Positions 53,862 through 64,000 of a stretch of 64,000 nt of DNA are shown in pieces. Made by a program: the position numbers and the translations under genes. Origin of the DNA: Glandiceps talaboti (taxonomy: Eukaryota > Hemichordata > Enteropneusta > Spengelidae); assembly GCF_964340395.1 (NCBI RefSeq), contig NC_135555.1, positions 27,864,725 through 27,928,724 of the forward strand, read 5' to 3'. Positions within the stretch are counted from its first letter, which is position 1, and every line of letters begins with the position of its first letter. Under the pieces are notes generated by a model. It was not told where the DNA came from. It searched no databases and worked only from the letters and a program-made list of their open reading frames with translations.

Positions 53862-55468
53862 CACTGTTATTGTATATTTTCATTTTTAGTCTGTAAGTTG
53901 TGTCTTCGTTTTTATCAGTTATTGTATGTTTTCATTTTTAGTCTGTAAGTTGTGTCTTCGTTTTTATCACTGTTATTGTATGTTTTCATTTTTAGTCTGT
54001 AAGTTGTGTCTTCATTTTTATCACTCTTATTGTATGTTTTCCTTTTTAGTCTGTAAGTTGTGTCTTCGTTTTTATCACTGTTATTGTATGTTTTCCTCTT
54101 TAGTCTGTAAGTTGTGTCTTCGTTTTTATCACTGTTATTGTATGTTTTCCTCTTTAGTCTGTAAGTTGTGTCTTCGTTTTTATCACTGTTATTGTATGTT
54201 TTCCTTTTTAGTCTGTAAGTTGTGTCTTCGTTTTTATCACTGTTATTGTATGTTTTCATTTTTAGTCTGTAAGTTGTGTCTTCGTTTTTATCAGTTATTG
54301 TATGTTTTCATTTTTAGTCTGTAAGTTGTGTCTTCGTTTTTATCACTGTTATTGTATGTTTTCATTTTTAGTCTGTAAGTTGTGTCTTCGTTTTTATCAG
54401 TTATTGTATGTTTTCATTTTTAGTCTGTAAGTTGTGTCTTCGTTTTTATCACTGTTATTGTATGTTTTCATTTTTAGTCTGTAAGTTGTGTCTTCATTTT
54501 TATCACTCTTATTGTATGTTTTCCTTTTTAGTCTGTAAGTTGTGTCTTCGTTTTTATCACTGTTATTGTATGTTTTCCTCTTTAGTCTGTAAGTTGTGTC
54601 TTCGTTTTTATCACTGTTATTGTATGTTTTCCTCTTTAGTCTGTAAGTTGTGTCTTCGTTTTTATCACTGTTATTGTATGTTTTCCTTTTTAGTCTGTAA
54701 GTTGTGTCTTCGTTTTTATCACTGTTATTGTATGTTTTCCTCTTTAGTCTGTAAGTTGTGTCTTCGTTTTTATCACTGTTATTGTATGTTTTCCTTTTTA
54801 GTCTGTAAGTTGTGTCTTCGTTTTTATCACTGTTATTGTATGTTTTCCTTTTTAGTCTGTAAGTTGTGTCTTCGTTTTTATCACTGTTATTGTATGTTTT
54901 CATTTTTAGTCTGTAAGTTGTGTCTTCGTTTTTATCACTGTTATTGTATGTTTTCATTTTTAGTCTGTAAGTTGTGTCTTCGTTTTTATCTCTGTTATTG
55001 TATGTTTTCATTTTTAGTCTGTAAGTTGTGTCTTCATTTTTATCACTGTTATTGTATGTTTTCCTTTTTAGTCTGTAAGTTGTGTCTTCATTTTTATCAC
55101 TGTTATTGTATATTTTCGTTTTTAGTGTATAAGTTGTGTCTTCGTTTTTATCACTGTTATTATATGTTTTCATTTTTAGTCTGTAAGTTGTGTCTTCGTT
55201 TTTATCACTGTTATTGTATGTTTTCATTTTTAGTCTGTAAGTTGTGTCTCCGTTTTTATCACTGTTATTGTATGTTTTCCTTTTTAGTCTGTAAGTTGTG
55301 TCTTCGTTTTTATCACTATTATTGTATGTTTTCATTTTTAGTCTGTAAGTTGTGTCTTCATTTTTATCACTGTTATTGTATGTTTTCCTTTTTAGTCTGT
55401 AAGTTGTGTCTTTGTTTTTATCACTGTTGTATGTTTTCCTTTTTAGTCTGTAAGTTGTGTCTTCACTT
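53862..55468 (+). repeat. 54-bp minisatellite, main array (about 30 units)
   Basis: The unit is TTATCACTGTTATTGTATG followed by TTTTC(A/C)TTTTTAGTCTG and TAAGTTGTGTCTTCGTTT. Because 54 is a multiple of three, both strands show long artificial ORFs of repeated 18-residue blocks, which should not be taken as proteins. Units differ mainly at TTTTCATTTTTAG, TTTTCCTTTTTAG and TTTTCCTCTTTAG. Shortened 52-bp units (ATCAGTTATTG) occur near 53917, 54290 and 54400 and mark a larger repeat of about 482 bp. Confidence 0.92.
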
Positions 55469-55469
55469 T

Positions 55470-55517
55470 TTCTTCTGTAAGGAAGAGATATATTTATGGG
55501 TGGAAGTCTGTGTGTCA

Positions 55518-55551
<34 letters not shown>

Positions 55552-56215
55552 GTCATCGTTTTCTCCATAACGGCTTGCTCAATTCAAACGAGATTTTGAA
55601 GACGTATTCCGTAGGGCAATGGCAAGACTTGATTAGGTTTTGGTAAATATCTCGTGAATATTAATGAGCAATTTACATAATTAATTATTTTCTGTAATTA
55701 GGCTATATCTCAAGAATGCACGCTTCAAATTCATTATAACTTGGTACACACATTTGCGATACCAAAGCGCACCTGTCCTGAAAATTTTACTAATGTAGCT
55801 TTCAGTTTTAATAAGTCATTGGCATATTTTCGATTGGCCACAAAAAAAAAAAAAAGTTTCTCGTCAGGAAATGTTGTCTAAAGTGGTGCGACTTTATCAC
55901 CATTTTCTAAAACACGACTGGCTCAATTTAAACGAAATTTATTGCATGTGTTCTGTAGGGTAGTGACAAGAACTGATTAGGTATTCATACTGTTATTGTA
56001 TATTTTCATTTTTAGTCTGTAAGCTGTGTCTTCATTTTTATCACTGTTATTGTATGTTTTCATTTTTAGTCTATAAGTTGTGTCTTCGTTTTTATCACTG
56101 TTATTTTATGTTTTCATTTTTAGTCTAAGTTGTGTCTTCATTTTTATCACTGTTATTGTATGTTTTCAATTTTAGTCTATAAGTTGTGTCTTTGTTTTTA
56201 TATCTTTGTTTACAG
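55470..56215. repeat. Family 2 copy followed by a short minisatellite array
   Basis: 55470-55985 contains a GTCT microsatellite (55510-55552) and family 2 body sequence, including AAACACGACTGGCTCAATTT shared with 33690. 55990-56200 holds four more, partly degraded 54-bp units. Confidence 0.75.
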
Positions 56216-57207
56216 CAGGTGTTATAAATACCCTGTAGGGATTTAATCAAGTATTATCTTATCTTATTTTACACAAAAAAATATGTGACTTCGTTTTTGC
56301 GCCTCAATCAAATATGGCTGAATGGTGGCCTTATTTGTTGTTTGCATGTGTTTACCCTCATATCTAGGCGTGCACTAACCAATTTCAACCAAATCTGACA
56401 CAAAAGTAACTAGCTATATGAGACATATGGACATCTATTTTTTTGTAACTGAATCAAATATGGCTGAATGGTGGCCATATTTGTTGTTAGATTTTACAAT
56501 ATGTATCATAACTTTGTAGGTATAATACGTATGACTCCCATCAAGTGCCTACATCCATTTTTATCAAATATGAGCATTCTTTTAACCTTTGACCGTGAAA
56601 ATCTTCTTCAAGTTCAAACAGTGAAATTTTGGTTGTCTTCATAGATTTTCAAATCAAACATTTCAAGTGATGATATTTTAATCATGATTTGAGTTTGACT
56701 GTGAGGCATATGAAAGTCTCTTAATTCCATGACCTTGACCTGTATACCAAAATGGCAGCCATATATTTGTGATAAAAAGTACATTTTGCCTGTTATCTCC
56801 AAAAGTCTATGGACACCATTCAAGTATCTACCCTCACATTATCAATGGTGAGCTTTCTAATGAGACAATGATTCTTGACTTTGACAAACATTTTCAAGGT
56901 GAAGCGAGAGAAAGGGTTACAATTCAGCTATGCCCTTAAGACAGACAAATATCATTGGTAATTATACCCAACACTACAAACATTTGCATCCTTAGAAAGT
57001 CCAACAAAGCATTTCTGTGTTGTAATTGTCAAAATGGTAAAATCATCTTGCACAATACAACGCACAAGTTGGGTTATGTGTTCGACTGAAAGCTTGTTTT
57101 TGAATATCTCAAATTTTAACAGTTGGTGCTACAACGCTCATTGGCACTATTTTGTTATAAGCTATAATTATGACAAATTTGGATATGATTAATTTGTATT
57201 TTGTCAG
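56216..57207. other. Intron sequence with low-copy repeat fragments
   Basis: Two copies of CAAATATGGCTGAATGGTGGCC (56310 and 56455) relate this stretch to the repeat at 63215-64000. The last 30 bases form the acceptor of the next exon (TTGTATTTTGTCAG). Confidence 0.5.
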
Positions 57208-57358
57208 GTCAGTTGTCTGTGTGTCAGTAGTGATAGTGCCATGATATTATCAGGCACCAAAGATGGCCAAGTCTATCTGTGGGATGCACACAATCACATG
57301 ATGGTCAGTCAAAAACAGGTCCATACAGGAGTTGTAAATGATGTCAAATTCAGCCCAG
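57208..57358 (+). CDS. NSMAF: Host gene exon: WD40 repeat (FAN/NSMAF-like)
   Basis: A 151-bp exon with acceptor TTTTGTCAG and donor GTAAGT. It reads in phase 0: VSCLCVSSDSAMILSGTKDG, then QVYLWDAHNHMMVSQKQVHT and GVVNDVKFSP, ending with one base of the next codon. SGTKDGQVYLWD is a textbook WD40 blade (strand, turn, WD), and HTGVVNDVKFSP starts the next. The length and residue pattern from the previous exon match the spacing of the FAN propeller. It follows a 29-kb intron that houses Polinton B, three LINE or repeat groups and the minisatellite. Propeller function: protein binding in TNF-receptor and sphingomyelinase signalling in vertebrates. Confidence 0.8.
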
Positions 57359-57615
57359 GTAAGTTAAAAATAACTCTAATCCTAGTTTAATGCCTTTTAT
57401 AATAGAATGGAGGGGTAATTTGGAGGTATCATGTGACTTATAACATTGGGGGGTAATTTGGATTATCATATGACTAATGAAATTGAGGGTAATTTGAAAG
57501 TATGTGACTAATAACATTGAGGGGTAATTTCAAGGTATCATGTGACTTTAATAAATGTGAAGGGTAATTTGGAAGTATCATGTGACTATCACTCTACAGC
57601 TTATTCTAGTTCCTT

Positions 57616-58560
57616 TTGTTAGCACAACTGAAATGATAAGGTTCAGTAGTGTTATAAGCATGGCAAAGTGTCTGTTGTCTCAATTGCCTTTGTATTTGAT
57701 GGAGAGATTACTTTTGGTGTCTAGTTGGGAAATTGTTCAAAGCAAAATGATCACTCACAGATATGTGATTTGGGTCCAAAAATGTCATTTTTGGACAAAA
57801 GGCTTAAACTCCTAAACTACTGTGCAGATTGGTCCGAAATTTGGTGGGAACGTTCTTAGAGGTTTGTAAATTAAGATTTGTTCATGACATGATGATTCCA
57901 TCAGTAATATGCAAATTAGGGCTAAAAATCTTTAATTCAAATCTACAGAGCAGATTGGGCTGAAATTTAATGGTGATACATCTGGGGGTGTATAGATGAA
58001 GAAATATTAAGCATATAATGAGCTCATCAGTGATATGCAAATTAGGTGGAAAAGTATCAATTTTGGTGAAAAACCTTTCTCAAAAAGTAGTGAGTGAGAC
58101 TGAAACTTGGTGAGAAGTTTCTAGAAATGTTATCCTGTAGATTTTCTTCAAAACATTTTGACACAGTTGGCCTTAGCGACCACGATCACACCCTTAGCAA
58201 CAACCAAATGGAAGTATATTTTGGTCAAATAACATCTGGTAGGCAAGTGAGTAAACATTCAACAAATATATGCAAATATCCTTAGCAACCATGACCATGC
58301 CCAAACGCTGGTGTATTTCACACAGACAACAACAGGGTTTAATTAATAGACAATTGAATAAACATTCAAAAGTGTATGTAAATGTGCCTAGGAACAAGAC
58401 CATGCCCATAGCAACAGCTAAATGATCGTATATGTTGCAAAGATAGCAACAGGGCTGGATAGGCAACTGGATAGTCATTCAGCAAATGAACACCTATACC
58501 TAGCATGGATCAGCATGTGGGTAACCATTTTTAAAAACTGAACAGTTTGAACAAACTGAA
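57616..58560. repeat. Dispersed repeat family 1 copy
   Basis: The head GTTAGCACAACTGAAATGATAAGGTTCAGTAGTG at 57617 is followed by units with TGCAGATTGG and GTGATATGCAAATTAGG and two 115-bp units near 58180-58490 (CCATGCCCATAGCAACAGC). No gene. Confidence 0.7.
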
Positions 58561-58780
58561 CAATGCCATTGATGCTATTTTTACTCAATGGCAGTGGTGT
58601 TTGCAGTGAACAATCATGATTTACCTCATAACTCTTAAAATGTTGATGCATAGAGACAACATTCAAGTGTCTTTCCCCATATTGCCAGGTTTAAACTTTC
58701 TTTTGAGACATTGCCCTTTGACCTTTACCTGGATCTTCAGGTTCATTTCCTGAAATTCAGCAATTTCCTGCATTAATTAA

Positions 58781-61499
58781 GGTGGAGATGCACAAAAAAT
58801 CGTTATTTTGACCATTTTTGAGATTATGTGCTCTTTTGCCATAGTAAATATTCTTCTTTCAACCAGAGAAAACTGGACTGGGTTTGAGTTTTGCAAATCC
58901 CGATAAATCATGAAAAAAAAGAAGTAAACAAAAGCACGGGTACCAAAACGTTAAAGAAGCCCTATTTTATCACTATAAACTCACGATATTTGCATACAAC
59001 TAAGACGATTGACAGAGGATTATGCAAAATATACGCGGTGTCAAATTCGCGCATGCTCAGATCACACAAGAATCACTAGCACTGTAAGCATATGGAGTAA
59101 AAGGGGAGATATCTCCATGACGGTACCATGAAGGAAAGAAAAAGATGTGGGTATCCCGTGCATAACTTTGTTTCTCTTCTAGTAGTGACGTCGCAACGTT
59201 AATAACGTCAAAAATATCTGTATAACGCATATGAACAAACGAGTAAAACCTCTCAAAGAATACCGATATTTTACCATACGTTTCCGAAATTCACTGATGA
59301 CCGAGTTTCGTACCGTCTCAAGATTTACTGCTCACGTCCTAATATCTGATTCTTGTACTTTGAAAACTGTTGATACTTTGCTGGTCACGGTCAAATGTAA
59401 GCTGGCACATTTCAATCACGTACTCCAAAATCCTGTGAATTAGTAACTGTCTAGTTTCAGAACCTTCCGGCGCGACACAAAGTCAGTGCATACACGCTGT
59501 GAAAATCATTACGTACGGTACACTGTACACACAGTGTCAGGCTTTCGGTCGGTCGATCGGTCATTACAGACATTTGAACACACCAAAATCTTTAGATAGA
59601 TGACAATTTTTTATGGTTTACATATTGGGCCGTGTTTTGACTGGATCAGGAAATCTCGGTTCAAAATAAACTTCACAAGTAGCGTATGCACGTAACAATC
59701 ACCAACGCAGGGCAATCTGAGCTTGCTTTAATTTGTACTTCCGGAATACTTCCATAATATCTCGCATCTCCAATTTCGAGTTGGTTTTAAAATGTCTTTG
59801 ATTTTCCTATTATTTTCCTTCCGTGTTCTTACAAAATGTCGGTTAAGGTTGTTTTATGATTGACTAGACTTGTCCTATTTCCAGAAAACAGTCAATGTTC
59901 ACGTGCTTGTACTCCTCCGAGTTATACTGAATGGCGAGTATCACCGAGCTTATGTATTTCAATTCAATTGGTGATTCAATTTTCCAAACAAACCCGTCCG
60001 TAACAATCGAGTCTAGTTTTGTTTATCCGTCTGTCTATGATATCAGTCGATGTGTCTGATACGCAGTGATGTGCCAATACATATTGAAAGTTATTTTTAA
60101 TCGAAAGACTTGGCCATTTTCAGATGCCAACATGAGCAATGCGTCAGACAATCAAACGCGAAAGACACCATAACCAACTAACTAAAAGAAAATGCTTTAT
60201 ATGTAATTTGTAGCAAGCTAGCTGTGTGGAAAGATTTTGGTTCAATGTAACAGCCAAATTCAGGCAAAATTTCCCCTTTTGGATTTAATGGAGTGTGTAC
60301 GTACAGACATAAGCAGACACTGATTTTTTGACTAAATTTATGTGGCAGTGTGTAAAATCACGTAGGTTACCCCTTTCATCGCACATTCGAAGCTTCAGAC
60401 AATATTTTGAAGTAAATAGTAACATGGTGATTCCGCCGTGGTTTAGAAAGTGGCCATGCTACTACATCTAGTTACGAAATTTCCCGTGTTTGACGATCGA
60501 GACTGAGCAAAATTTAACGTAATGCAGTTATTCCGAAATTCAAAACGAAATATTTGTATTGGGAAGGGCTTCCGGGAAAAGTGAAGTTTAGACACACAGG
60601 GCCACTATAGATAGCACCGTGGATCTGCCGCCGGACAGAGTAACATCATAATTACCTTGGATTTGACTTTGGCCACGCCTCTGATTACTAATTAATGAGA
60701 TGACGTCAATAAACTGGGCTTCCGCACCATTTGCAATGTGATCTTGTGTATCACATTCCAGTGGAACGACCTCGATTTGCCGTGTTTCTACGATGCTACA
60801 CTTGTATTAATCAAAACGACAATTAGAATAACTGAAGACTCGTTTTATCCACTGCTTGGTGATATTTTTTTTGCATGACACGCCGGGAAATCATCTGCAT
60901 GTCAAATTTTACGCTGTATTTCGAAAATCAGCATTTTCTCCGTTTACATTTTCAAGCCCCCAGACTAAGTTCTAAAGTCTCGATGTCGACAGTACTTCCT
61001 CACAATCAATTGAAATTTTTGCTGGTGCTTTCTTAGGTATTGTTCTTACAAAGTGTGTTTCAGAATTTGTAAGTTCGCTCTATTACGTGTGAAATTGATG
61101 ATTAAGTGAGAAAAATCTGTCAATAAGCTTCCCATTATAATTTGTCAACTTTTGAGGCATGTTGTAAAAGAACGACAGATGGCAGAAAAAAAGTGAGACA
61201 CACTTTTGTTATGTGTGAAGTGAAAATTCTAAAACACCAAAGAAATGGAAAATTGGGTGACAGGTGGTCTCTTCCGAGGCGTTTATATTGGCGCCTTGAG
61301 ATAATCAAGACACCTCTATTCATACCTTAAACAAACTCTCACTTTCAGTCAAAGACAATAGAAAATACAATAGCATTTAAGAGGAGAGAAAAACCTTTCA
61401 GAAAATATATGGGTTGATGGTGTAAACTTTATTCATTGTTGGGAAACAATAACTTGAAAATATGTCACCCTTAAAACCTTCCCTTTGTGCATCTCCACC
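58781..61499. mobile_element. Candidate 2.7-kb DNA transposon with GGTGGAGATGCACAAA ends
   Basis: GGTGGAGATGCACAAA at 58781-58796 recurs inverted as TTTGTGCATCTCCACC at 61484-61499. TTAA stands directly before the left end (58777-58780) and 2 bp after the right end (61502-61505), suggesting a TTAA target duplication with a small indel. The interior is CpG-rich in places, contains a GTGACGTCGCAACGTTAATAACGTC stretch near 59185, and has no ORF above 70 codons, so it would be non-autonomous. Confidence 0.6.
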
Positions 61500-61779
61500 T
61501 TTTAACTCAGACACTTTGTAGTATTTATTTGTTGCCACCAAATCTATTAAATATAAAATTCAGTTTATATTTATTCTTATTTTTATTTGATTGTACCTTT
61601 ATAAAGGGTTATTTTTAATAATCCTTGAATATATTATGTGTACTAAATAACAAATAGTACAATCAGATCTGATACAGTTATCTGTAACATTCTCAAATCT
61701 AGCTAGATGCAAAGAAATATGTCAGCACAATAAGTTTACATGAAATAGCTAGATGATAATGATTTGTTTGTATTCATAG

Positions 61780-61882
61780 ATGGTCTGCGTTTACTGTCAT
61801 GTGGTGAAGATCAGTATATGAGAATTATAGATGTACACAGTGGTACCGAAGTATATGCTAAAGATGCTGGTGAAGAACTCAG
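61780..61882 (+). CDS. NSMAF: Host gene exon: WD40 repeat (FAN/NSMAF-like)
   Basis: A 103-bp exon (acceptor TATTCATAG, donor GTAGTT). Two bases complete a codon with the previous exon, giving DGLRLLSCGEDQYMRIIDVH, then SGTEVYAKDAGEEL, and two bases are left over. SCGEDQYMRIIDVHSG is a WD40 blade in which the usual Trp-Asp pair is replaced by Ile-Asp, as is common in degenerate blades. The phase continuity with both neighbours (1 in, 2 out) supports the model even though the donor GTAGTT is weaker than the others. Confidence 0.8.
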
Positions 61883-62257
61883 GTAGTTAAAAGTGTCATC
61901 TTTATGGAAAGAATAATAATTCAACCATCATGTGGACACTGCTAAAATATGAAAATATATACCTTTACATAACATCTCTACTCTCTGGTTTGCATAAAGT
62001 AGATATATATAGATACATCACTTAACATGCATTTGTACATACACACACATGTGCACAGACAGGCACCCACAGACATGCACATGCACATACAGACACAAAT
62101 AGATACACACATGGGAAATCAGACATACTCACACATGCATGCACATGTACTCACACATCAAGAGCATTAGACAGTGCCGTGATCATCAAGTCATAGAAAG
62201 TTCAGAGTATATAAAAATATTAAAGATGAATTTCTTGTTTTCAATTATTACTGACAG

Positions 62258-62367
62258 ATGTTTATGTTGGGATGGTAGTACAGTGTTGGCAGGTACTCAG
62301 TCAGGTCATTTACTCATATGGGACTTTGCCAAAGTTAAGGTGCTGAACAAGGTCAAAGGTCATGATG
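62258..62367 (+). CDS. NSMAF: Host gene exon: WD40 repeat (FAN/NSMAF-like)
   Basis: A 110-bp exon with acceptor TTACTGACAG and donor GTAAGT. Its first base completes an Arg codon, then it reads CLCWDGSTVLAGTQSGHLLI followed by WDFAKVKVLNKVKGHD and one extra base. AGTQSGHLLIWD is a clear WD40 blade, and GHD opens the next. The C-terminal blade and the stop codon must lie beyond the window. The following intron starts with a 33-bp tandem array. Confidence 0.8.
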
Positions 62368-62429
62368 GTAAGTTCGATGCAAAACTTCGTCTTTTGGTGT
62401 ATCATGAAATACCATGCTATAGCCAGTTT

Positions 62430-63180
62430 ATCATGCCATTTATATCAAAACAAGTTACAACCATTGTAACTCTTTATTCAAAACAAGTTACAACCATTGC
62501 AATTCTTAATTTAAAACAAGTTACAACCATTGCTACTCTTAATTCAACACAAATTACAACCACTGCAACTCTTAATTCAACACAAATTACAACACAAATT
62601 ACAAGCATTGCAACTCTTAATTCAAAAGTTTATCATGCCATTTATATCAAAACAAGTTACAACCATTGTAACTCTTTATTCAAAACAAGTTACAACCATT
62701 GCAATTCTTAATTTAAAACAAGTTACAACCATTGCTACTCTTAATTCAACACAAATTACAACCACTGCAACTCTTAATTCAACACAAATTACAAGCATTG
62801 CAACTCTTAATTCAAAACAAGTTACAACCATTGCAACACTTTATTCAAAACAAATTACAACCACTGCAACTCTTTATTCAAAACAAATTACAACCACTGC
62901 AACTCTTAATTCAAAACAAATTACAACCATTGCAACTCTTTATTCAAAACAAATTACAAGCATTGCGCAACTCTTAATTCAAAACAAATTACAACCACTG
63001 CAACTCTTTATTCAAAACAGGTTACAAGCATTGCGCAACTCTTAATTCAAAACAAATTACAACCACTGCAACTCTTAATTCAACACAATTTACAACCATT
63101 ACAACTTTTTATACAAAACAACATTACAACCATTGTAACTCTTTATTCAAAACAAATTGCAATCATTGCAACTCTTACAG
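62430..63180 (+). repeat. 33-bp tandem array in host intron
   Basis: Units of about 33 bp: CAAAACAAATTACAACCACT followed by GCAACTCTTAATT. About 20 units occur, with CTTTATT/CTTAATT and CAAGTTAC/CAAATTAC variants. A block of roughly 200 bp starting TTTATCATGCCATTTATATC is repeated (62428 and 62630). Eleven-residue repeat ORFs in this region (KQVTTIATLNS) are artefacts of the period. Confidence 0.88.
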
Positions 63181-63214
63181 GAATGCTAAATTTATACACA
63201 TCAAAGGGTTTGCA

Positions 63215-64000
63215 CTTTTTAGTCCCTGCCGAACGAAGTCCGGGACGGGGACTTATGGATTGGGTTCCTTGCATCCGTGCGTCTGTGCGTCTGTCTGTCC
63301 ATCCGCTGCCGTTTCTTGGAGATGCCTTGACCAATTTTTTTCAAACTTGGTACAGGGGCAACATACAATGGCATACATATGCACGTCAATTTGTTTCATG
63401 ATACGATCCAATATGGTTGCCTAGCAGCCATTTTGTTTGCAAATTTTCCCTGTCTAAAGCCATAACTCAGACATGCTTGAACAGATCTCATTCAAAGTTG
63501 GTATTAGGACAGTGTTCTATGACATACATGTGCATATTCATTGTTGTCATGATACGATCCAATATGGCCGCCTGGCAGCCATTTTGTTTGTGAATTTTCC
63601 ATGTCCAAAGCCATAACTCAGACATGCTTGAACAGATCTCATTCAAAGTTGGTATTAGGACAGTGTTCTATGACATACATGTGCATATCCATTTTAATTG
63701 TGATACGATCCAATATGGCTGCCTGGAAGCCATTTTGTTTGCGAATTTTCCATGTCCAAAGCCATAACTCAGACATGCTTGAACAGATCTCATTCAAAGT
63801 TGGTATTAGGATAATGTTCTATGACATACATGTACATATTCATTGTTGTTGTGATACGATCCAATATGGCCGCCTGGCAGCTATTTTGTTTGTGAATTTT
63901 CCATGTCCAAAGCCATAACTCAGACATGCTTGAACAGATCTCATTCAAAGTTGGTATTAGGACAGTGTTCTATGACATACATGTGCATATCCATTTTCAT
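63215..64000. repeat. Dispersed repeat family 3, tandem units of about 150 bp
   Basis: Starts AGTCCCTGCCGAACGAAGTC and CGGGACGGGGACTTATGG, then a GTCT microsatellite (63280-63300). Units follow with ATACGATCCAATATGGCCGCC, CAGCCATTTTGTTTG and CATAACTCAGACATGCTTGA. Four to five units reach the right edge of the window. Non-coding. Confidence 0.8.

Noticed and set aside
54397-55646. Long ORFs of 312 and 412 codons on opposite strands with 18-residue repeats
   Set aside because: They follow from a 54-bp minisatellite whose period is divisible by three. Repeats without stops give open frames on both strands, and there is no start context or non-repeat domain.
62139-63045. Repeat ORFs rich in KQVTTIATLNS blocks
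   Set aside because: Generated by the 33-bp intronic tandem array. Only the first part overlaps a genuine WD40 exon (62258-62367).

Overview
The window is nuclear DNA of an animal, most likely a marine invertebrate; the species cannot be named from sequence alone. It is AT-rich, full of tandem and dispersed repeats, and holds split exons with canonical GT-AG boundaries, several non-LTR retrotransposons, and two Polinton/Maverick-type virus-like transposons. There is no bacterial-style operon, rRNA, tRNA gene or CRISPR array.

Host gene. Four plus-strand exons (28123-28203, 57208-57358, 61780-61882, 62258-62367) join with compatible phases (0, 1, 2) into a continuous run of WD40 repeats. This run resembles the C-terminal propeller of the BEACH/WD40 protein FAN (NSMAF). 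Almost everything else lies in introns of this gene. The intron 28204-57207 is about 29 kb.

Polinton B (34202-50846, plus strand, 16.6 kb) is complete from end to end. It has about 279-bp terminal inverted repeats beginning AGTA and a perfect 6-bp target duplication, GACAAG. It carries a zinc-finger gene, a protein-primed family B DNA polymerase, a candidate minor capsid gene on the minus strand, jelly-roll-like and membrane proteins, a DDE integrase, a structural-type protein, a membrane protein, a candidate major capsid protein, an A32/FtsK-like packaging ATPase and a run of small membrane genes. Several genes are broken by frameshifts, stops or deletions, so this copy is probably not autonomous even though its ends are perfect.

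Polinton A (about 1-26.5 kb, minus strand) is an older relative carrying the same genes in the same order but heavily decayed. It is cut by at least five insertions: a 1.4-kb repeat (3052-4432), a 2.9-kb TIR element with TATA target duplication (7309-10223), a 4.3-kb LINE with two long open ORFs (14181-18525, 6-bp duplication), a microsatellite-bearing repeat (19607-20964) and a 4.3-kb TIR element with a 4-bp duplication (21995-26322). Comparison with Polinton B lets the empty sites be read almost base for base.

The two Polintons have exchanged sequence. A tract of about 600 bp (38387-38985) in the polymerase gene of B appears identical to A, including A's disabling mutations, but lacks the LINE that now splits A.

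The right third (51-64 kb) is intron. It contains a 54-bp minisatellite whose every unit carries a 3' splice-site-like tract next to a 5' splice-site-like motif, three dispersed repeat families, a candidate 2.7-kb TIR element (58781-61499), a 33-bp tandem array and the last exons seen of the host gene.
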